From the NCBI GenBank assembly GCA_015501605.1, contig JADNRZ010000002.1, positions 2,790,001 to 2,854,000 on the forward strand: DNA of 64,000 nucleotides, read 5' to 3'. The notes under the pieces are model-generated. The model ran no database searches and was not told the DNA's origin. It saw nothing but the letters and a program-made list of their open reading frames with translations. The stretch is from Panaeolus papilionaceus (taxonomy: Eukaryota > Basidiomycota > Agaricomycetes > Agaricales). Numbering within the stretch: position 1 is the first letter of the stretch; each line of letters starts with the position of its first letter. This document shows positions 59,428-64,000 of the stretch, piece after piece. The translations under genes and the position numbers were made by a program.

Positions 59428-60943
59428 TTTCATCGAACTCTTGAACCTAGTTGTTCAAGAATTTGTCGTGTATAATCATATATAAGTACATAGTTATCGA
59501 ATGTGTGAAAGTCATAAATATTCATGAAATAGCTCAATGGCCATCAGCAAAATAATCAAAACCTGTTTTGTCGTTCTGGCACTGACCATTATGTAACAGA
59601 CCTTGCCTCACTGATATGCCAGTGCATGGACGTGCACTGAGGTACCATTCTGCTATTAAGTATATATTCAATAAACCATCTTGATGGTAGACTTGTCTGG
59701 AAATAAAATGGTTGTATTTTGTTCATGATACATGTGTCAGAATTGTAGCATGCTTATATTCCCTGACACCGCCTGATATTCACCTTGGGAAAAAGGACTT
59801 AGCAAAATTCCTTCGATTGGATGTGACAGACAGCACACCGTCACGCCTGTGATGCTTATGAACACTACACGTGATAGTTGGTTCATAATTCAGCACGAAG
59901 TTCGAGGACCCTCATGCGACCTCTCTCACTTAACTCACTACCAGGCCTGTGACTTGGGCCCCTCACCCGAGGCATCAGCCTCACGGCGGCTGATGCCTCG
60001 GGTGAGGGACTGCGTCACCAGTCTAACTCACTACGATTCCTCCTAATTTCCCTTAAGGTGAGCCAGTTGAGCTAGAATAATATAAGGTATGACTGGCTTG
60101 TCATATCTCTCAACATTAACAGGCACTAACACCTATTTAAACTTTATAGGTATAGTTCTATGCTCATGGGTTGGTTCGTTTGAAGGGTTCAGGTATGTTC
60201 CTTTTTACTTTCTAGCAATTGTCGCACCTAAATTAAAACTGTATTTTCAAGGCAACACCTCCACTTTTCCAACATCGTGACGTGCTAGTGTGCCATTTCC
60301 ACTCGTTTCTTCCTCCAATCTTTCAGCATGTAGTTATATAGAGGACAGCACTATGGAGAATATTAATTGGCTCACGGTTTGGACACCCCTTCTCATGATT
60401 AATTAATACTCTAGTAGAATATTGTTTTGAGTTCTAATGTATATTTCCGTTAAATGATAATGTCATGTTTTTCCATCTATTTATTTCATGACCAACCACA
60501 AGAAATCTGGGATCCAGTTCTAGCATGATATGAACTACGACTTCAACTGGCAATCTGCGACATAAATTATTTCTCTGCTAATGTCAAGCCATTCTGATAT
60601 CAATCTGATGACACTGACATATCAGAGGGTGGGCTTATAAGGTCGATATATGGTATGTTGTAAGATTATGCCAGATTATACCGCTGACAGCAAGTTACAT
60701 CGATTACATGACCCTTATGATGCATTATCTGAACCTCTTAAATTTACTGATGATTATCAATGACATTGAATACATCATCAAATGATGTTGTAATGCGCTT
60801 GTTCACTAATTACCCTTTCCGACACATCTCTTCGTCGTTCCTCTCACTTCCTCAGTGCATGCGGCAACATTTTGGAAACTGAAGCAACGCAACGCCTTGA
60901 ACGAGTCGAAACTTTACATCTTAAGACAATACAGTCAGAGTCT
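59428..60943. other. 1.5-kb AT-rich intergenic region
   Basis: This lies between ECD and AP-3 sigma, both on the plus strand. No conserved coding sequence is visible; it is AT-rich with many stops in all frames. It contains a perfect 21-base inverted repeat at 59960-60008. Confidence 0.5.
59949..60018. repeat. Hairpin with perfect 21-bp stem
   Basis: The left arm 59960-59980 (CCCTCACCCGAGGCATCAGC and one C) is the exact reverse complement of the right arm 59988-60008, with a 7-base loop. A further GTGAC (59949-59953) pairs with GTCAC (60014-60018) beyond a short mismatch. The arms are much more GC-rich than the surrounding DNA. Confidence 0.85.
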
Positions 60944-61768
60944 ATGATTCACGGCGTCCTCATCTGTAATGCCTGGCTGCTTCATCTCTATCTATATTAC
61001 TCCTAACGAAATCCAAGTCAATACCTCAGGAGTTGCCCGGCTGACCAAGTTTTACACGCCACTACACCAGTCAGCGCAATCTGTTGTGCAGAAGATCTTC
61101 TCCCTAGTCATCACTCGTCCCCCAGGGTTATGCAATTTCCTCGATGCACCAGAACTAGAGGACTTTTTGGGTTTCAAAGGCAACTCAGATGAGAGATGGA
61201 GAGTCGTGTACAGGTGTTACGCAACCCTATATTTTGTTTTTGTCGTGGATGGAGCTGAGAGTGAACTTGGTATTTTGGATCTTATCCAAGTTGGTGTTCT
61301 AAATTCCCTTTCACACTCGCGTGCTATTAAACGGGCTATATCGAACATAGGTATTTGTTGAATCTCTGGATCGTGCATTCGAAAACGTGTGCGAGCTGGA
61401 TCTGGTTTTTCATTTTGACGAGGTGAATTTCAATGCTCACAAAGCATCTCATATAACGCTGACGGTTCATAGGTTCATCATATTCTTGGTGAAATAATCC
61501 AGGGAGGTTTGGTACTTGAGACAAATGTCGAGGAAATAGATACGGCTGGTGAGTGAATTGGCAGTTTATTTCTCATACATCTGGGAATGCTACTGATTTG
61601 CGCATTGGATTGTTAATAGTTCAAGAAGCAGCTCGAGCGCGAAAAGAGTCTTTTGCATCATCTAATCCTTTGTCTCTTGGAGGAGGTGGATTGGGTCCCC
61701 GTGGTAGTAATATGAAAACGCCTCTGGGATGGTTGACGGGCAAGTTGACAGGCGTCGGAACCAGATAA
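60944..61768 (+). CDS. APS3: AP-3 adaptor complex sigma subunit
   Basis: This small chain of the AP-3 adaptor acts in Golgi/endosome-to-vacuole transport. The first coding exon is only 22 bases (60944-60965, MIHGVLI plus T). Splicing to about 61016 gives FNTSGVARLTKFYTPLHQSA, the expected start. Then come QSVVQKIFSLVITRPPGLCN, FKGNSDERWRVVYRCYATLY followed by FVFVVDGAESELGILDLIQ, VFVESLDRAFENVCELDLVF followed by HFDE, and VHHILGEIIQGGLVLETNVE followed by EID. The tail of about 50 residues (VQEAARARKESFASSNPLSL, Gly-rich, ending LTGVGTR) is an extension seen in fungal sigma-3. Five exons; stop TAA 61766-61768 region. Confidence 0.92.
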
Positions 61769-62087
61769 TGCGTTCATGGAATTCATAGTCCGGTGATAAT
61801 TTTGCAAAATCATAGACAAAAGATAGTCGATCCTCTCATGGCATTGCATACTCGAAAGCAGACCTTGGCGACACACCACTATTTTTACTCCATTCCTGAA
61901 CGGCATTCCTTCACCTTTCGGTGACACCTTGTTTTTATGTTTCCTTAACGAGAAGACGGGACAGCAGGCGATATAGAAAGGGGCAGGGCATAGTTCTGGA
62001 CCGGTAGACCATATACGGGTTCCAGTGTGAGAGAGTCAAGCTCGTCGTCCTTTACGAAGCAGGGTTACATCATCAACAAAATGACAT
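61769..62087. other. Convergent intergenic region
   Basis: These 319 bases are the 3' flanks of AP-3 sigma (+) and MED6 (-). I see nothing specific in them. Confidence 0.5.
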
Positions 62088-63234
62088 TCAACTGTTAGCA
62101 AGTGGAGGAGCCAATGAGGCACCTAGATGTAAGATATTGTTAGAAGACATAGGAATATTTCCAACACGGCACTTGCGTTTTTTCTTTTTCTTTTGCACCT
62201 TGCCGCCTTCGGGAGGGATGTTTGCTAGAGACGATTTGGCCGAAAGGTCCTGTGGTGCAGGAGTTGCAGAGGAGCGCATAGTTGTTGTTGCAGGAGTATC
62301 TGGAGGATTACTTTCTGTAGCTTGAGTGGAAGTCGTGAATGACATCTTTGAGTGAGCAGCTGTGGCACTCATGGCATTCATAAGGAGCATGTTGTTTTGT
62401 GTGCGCTTAGGACCGTCTGTGCGCCGTTCAGCGCCAGGTACGGTATCCTCTTGTTCAATAGGTGCATCCAGCTCGGAATCTTTCTTCTTATTGCCCTCAT
62501 CTTGAGTCGATACAGTAGGGTCTGTAATAGGCCACACAAATCCAGTACGAGGGGTGTAGTCGGGCCGATGCTTGCGCAGAATGTCGAGTGAAGATTGAAG
62601 AGCAGTGACGGCAGTGAGCTACGAGAGGATGAACTACTTATAACTCAGGTATATTTATATGTAAGTACTCACCAAACGATTTGACAAAACTGTGTACAGA
62701 TCTGGGGATTGATAGATTCTGTTATTCATGATGAAATATGCCGACAGAGGTCTAACTAAAAGGCGAGACGGTGAGACAAAGGCGAAGAACAGCAAATAGA
62801 ACCAACCTTCATCTGGCGACAATCTCTCGCGTTTCTGTATGATAAAGAAAGTAGGGGGTTGTGAATGAACAACGGCGAATTCGATGCCAGTAAAGCGTCT
62901 GATAGCTATTCAATGGTGTCTCTAGATGAATTACACTCGCCATACCAACCTCAGTTCCGCCTGTTCATCGTTTATTTTGAGACCAGTATGCATGGTCTGC
63001 ATACGCAGGACTTGGTTATTACTTTGTTTATCATAAAACATAGAGGTGGCGAAGTATTCAAAAACATTCTCAGGTGTCAAAGGACCATTAGCCTGAATAA
63101 TAAGCAGTTAGATATCTTTTTTATATATTTAAAAATGACATAAGATGAGATAATAAAATAACCTGTATCCATTCATGCCATATGAAGAAGCGATGACTGT
63201 AATCATCTGGAGGATGAAGATCGTTGAGGTCCAT
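62088..63234 (-). CDS. MED6: Mediator complex subunit 6
   Basis: Med6 is a head-module subunit of Mediator required for RNA polymerase II transcription. ATG 63234 starts MDLNDLHPPDDYSHRFFIWH followed by EWIQ. After an intron come ANGPLTPENVFEYFATSMFY, DKQSNNQVLRMQTMHTGLKI, then RRFTGIEFAVVHSQPPTFFI followed by IQKRERLSPDE, YFIMNNRIYQSPDLYTVLSN and LTAVTALQSSLDILRKHRPD followed by YTPRTGFVWPI. The last ~140 residues are low-complexity (Thr/Ser/Ala) with a basic KVQKKKKKRK patch and end APPLANS (TGA 62088-62090). Acceptor choice near 62910 was made to keep ELRRFTGIEF. It is divergent from the NRAMP gene. Confidence 0.93.
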
Positions 63235-63507
63235 ACTATAATGGGAGTTGTGAGCAAGAAGTGACCAAAGCAATGGTCGCGCCAAGAAAGATCAAATTAG
63301 CGTGAACATGGTTTTTGATGTCAACCGTATCACTGGGCAAAGGTAATTATCGTCTACCTAAAATCTAATACAGATGTTTATATCTTCGCACGGGAAGCAT
63401 TAGTCCCATTCACACCGTGTTTCAATCCATTCTCTTGGGTTTGGCGCACTTCATTATGACCCTTGCTTTCTTGGTCGCCAACTTCGCCCCTTTGCCCTCT
63501 AACTGGC
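63235..63507. promoter_or_regulatory. Divergent promoter of MED6 and NRAMP genes
   Basis: This 273-base region lies between divergent starts. A GATA-type or iron-responsive site was looked for; ATC/GATC cores occur but no convincing clustered box is present. Confidence 0.35.
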
Positions 63508-64000
63508 ATGTCATACCCCCATAACCATCATGAACAACCCAAATCTCTGGCTTCGGGCACCAAAAGCGCCTTTCTGGGTGGTTTAAACGCCCTCGTTCAC
63601 CATGTAAAACGTCATGTCGGCGTTGGCATTATATGTTCGATTGCTTATTTCGATCCGTACGCGCCCAATATTTCGCCGCCAACTCATGAAATTTACTCAT
63701 TGAAAAATCCATCCTCTTCCCTTTTTTCTCAGAGGAAATTGGAGTGTTGATCTTCAGGCAGGATCCGATTTTGGCTACCGACCGATGCTATTTGTTATCC
63801 TCATGGCAGGATTAGGAGCCATTGTGCTACAGGTGACTTGTTCTTAATTTTGGTCTTCAAGGCCTGAATTAACAAAGACTCCGACAGGCATTGGCATGTA
63901 AGCTGGGTTGTGTAACAGGCTTAGGTTTGTTTTCCCCTTCTCATCGAGGTTGACGCTGTTACTAAAGCGTATCTTCCCAACCGTAGACCTGGCTAGTCAC
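63508..64000 (+). CDS. NRAMP divalent metal transporter (3' partial)
   Basis: This is an NRAMP/Smf-type proton-coupled Mn/Fe transporter cut by the right edge. ATG 63508 starts MSYPHNHHEQPKSLASGTKS. The first transmembrane region gives NALVHHVKRHVGVGIICSIA followed by YFDP. An intron (about 63657-63732) restores the metal-binding DPGN (DPGNWSVDLQAGS). Then come DFGYRPMLFVILMAGLGAIV followed by LQ, an intron, ALACKLGCVTGLDLASH, and the window ends. The DPGN motif with its Asp and Asn is intact. Later segments, including the second conserved MPH motif, lie outside. Confidence 0.92.

Noticed and set aside
59849..60046. 65-codon open frame across the 21-bp hairpin
   Set aside because: The frame exists only because the hairpin arms lack stops; there is no conservation or splice context.

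Overview
This window is nuclear DNA of a fungus, almost certainly a mushroom-type basidiomycete (Agaricomycetes). Genes lie close together on both strands. Nearly all are broken by many introns of about 50 bases with GT..AG ends and CTAAC-type branch points. The gene set (translin, BLM10, GH18 chitinases with chitin-binding modules, an intron-bearing histone H3, a WRN-type exonuclease, NRAMP) is typical of that group. There is no prokaryotic operon structure, no CRISPR array, and no transposon or viral gene that I can recognise.

Layout. 1-5108 (+) is the C-terminal part of a BLM10/PA200 proteasome activator, open at the left edge. Next come a HIT-domain protein (-) and translin (+) that share a short divergent promoter, an uncharacterised ~670-residue protein (-), a RING-finger protein (-), a small Ser/Arg/His-rich protein (-) and a DEDDy 3'-5' exonuclease (+). 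Two head-to-tail GH18 chitinases (-) occupy 17.7-22.6 kb. They are followed by casein kinase 2 alpha (-), a SET-domain protein (+), a mitochondrial DnaJ/Mdj1 (+), an MFS multidrug-type transporter (+), choline kinase (+) and a TTP/Cth2-like tandem CCCH RNA-binding protein (-). About 4.2 kb without a recognisable gene (37.9-42.1 kb) precede a second, complete BLM10 gene (-, 42.1-49.9 kb). The right part holds an Aim18/chalcone-isomerase-like protein (+), a PhyH dioxygenase (+), histone H3 (+), TIM21 (+), V-ATPase subunit F (-), an Ecdysoneless/SGT1 homologue (+), AP-3 sigma (+), Mediator subunit 6 (-) and the start of an NRAMP metal transporter (+), which runs off the right edge.

Most of the window is housekeeping: protein turnover (BLM10 twice, RING), mitochondrial biogenesis (Mdj1, TIM21, Aim18-like), vesicle and vacuole function (AP-3 sigma, V-ATPase F), transcription and chromatin (MED6, ECD, SET, H3) and cell-wall remodelling (two chitinases).

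The most unusual features concern duplicated genes and splicing. Two diverged BLM10 paralogues face each other across about 37 kb. In both, the proteasome-docking C-terminus (Tyr-Tyr-Ala) is completed only by an 8-base last coding exon after a phase-1 intron, so retaining that intron would remove the docking motif. Very small exons (6, 8, 8, 9 and 13 bases) occur in the chitinases and in the second BLM10. Two introns have GC donors. One of these is a stop-free, in-frame 78-base intron that separates the two zinc fingers of the CCCH protein. All exon models were read by eye from splice signals and family conservation; no transcript data or database search was available.
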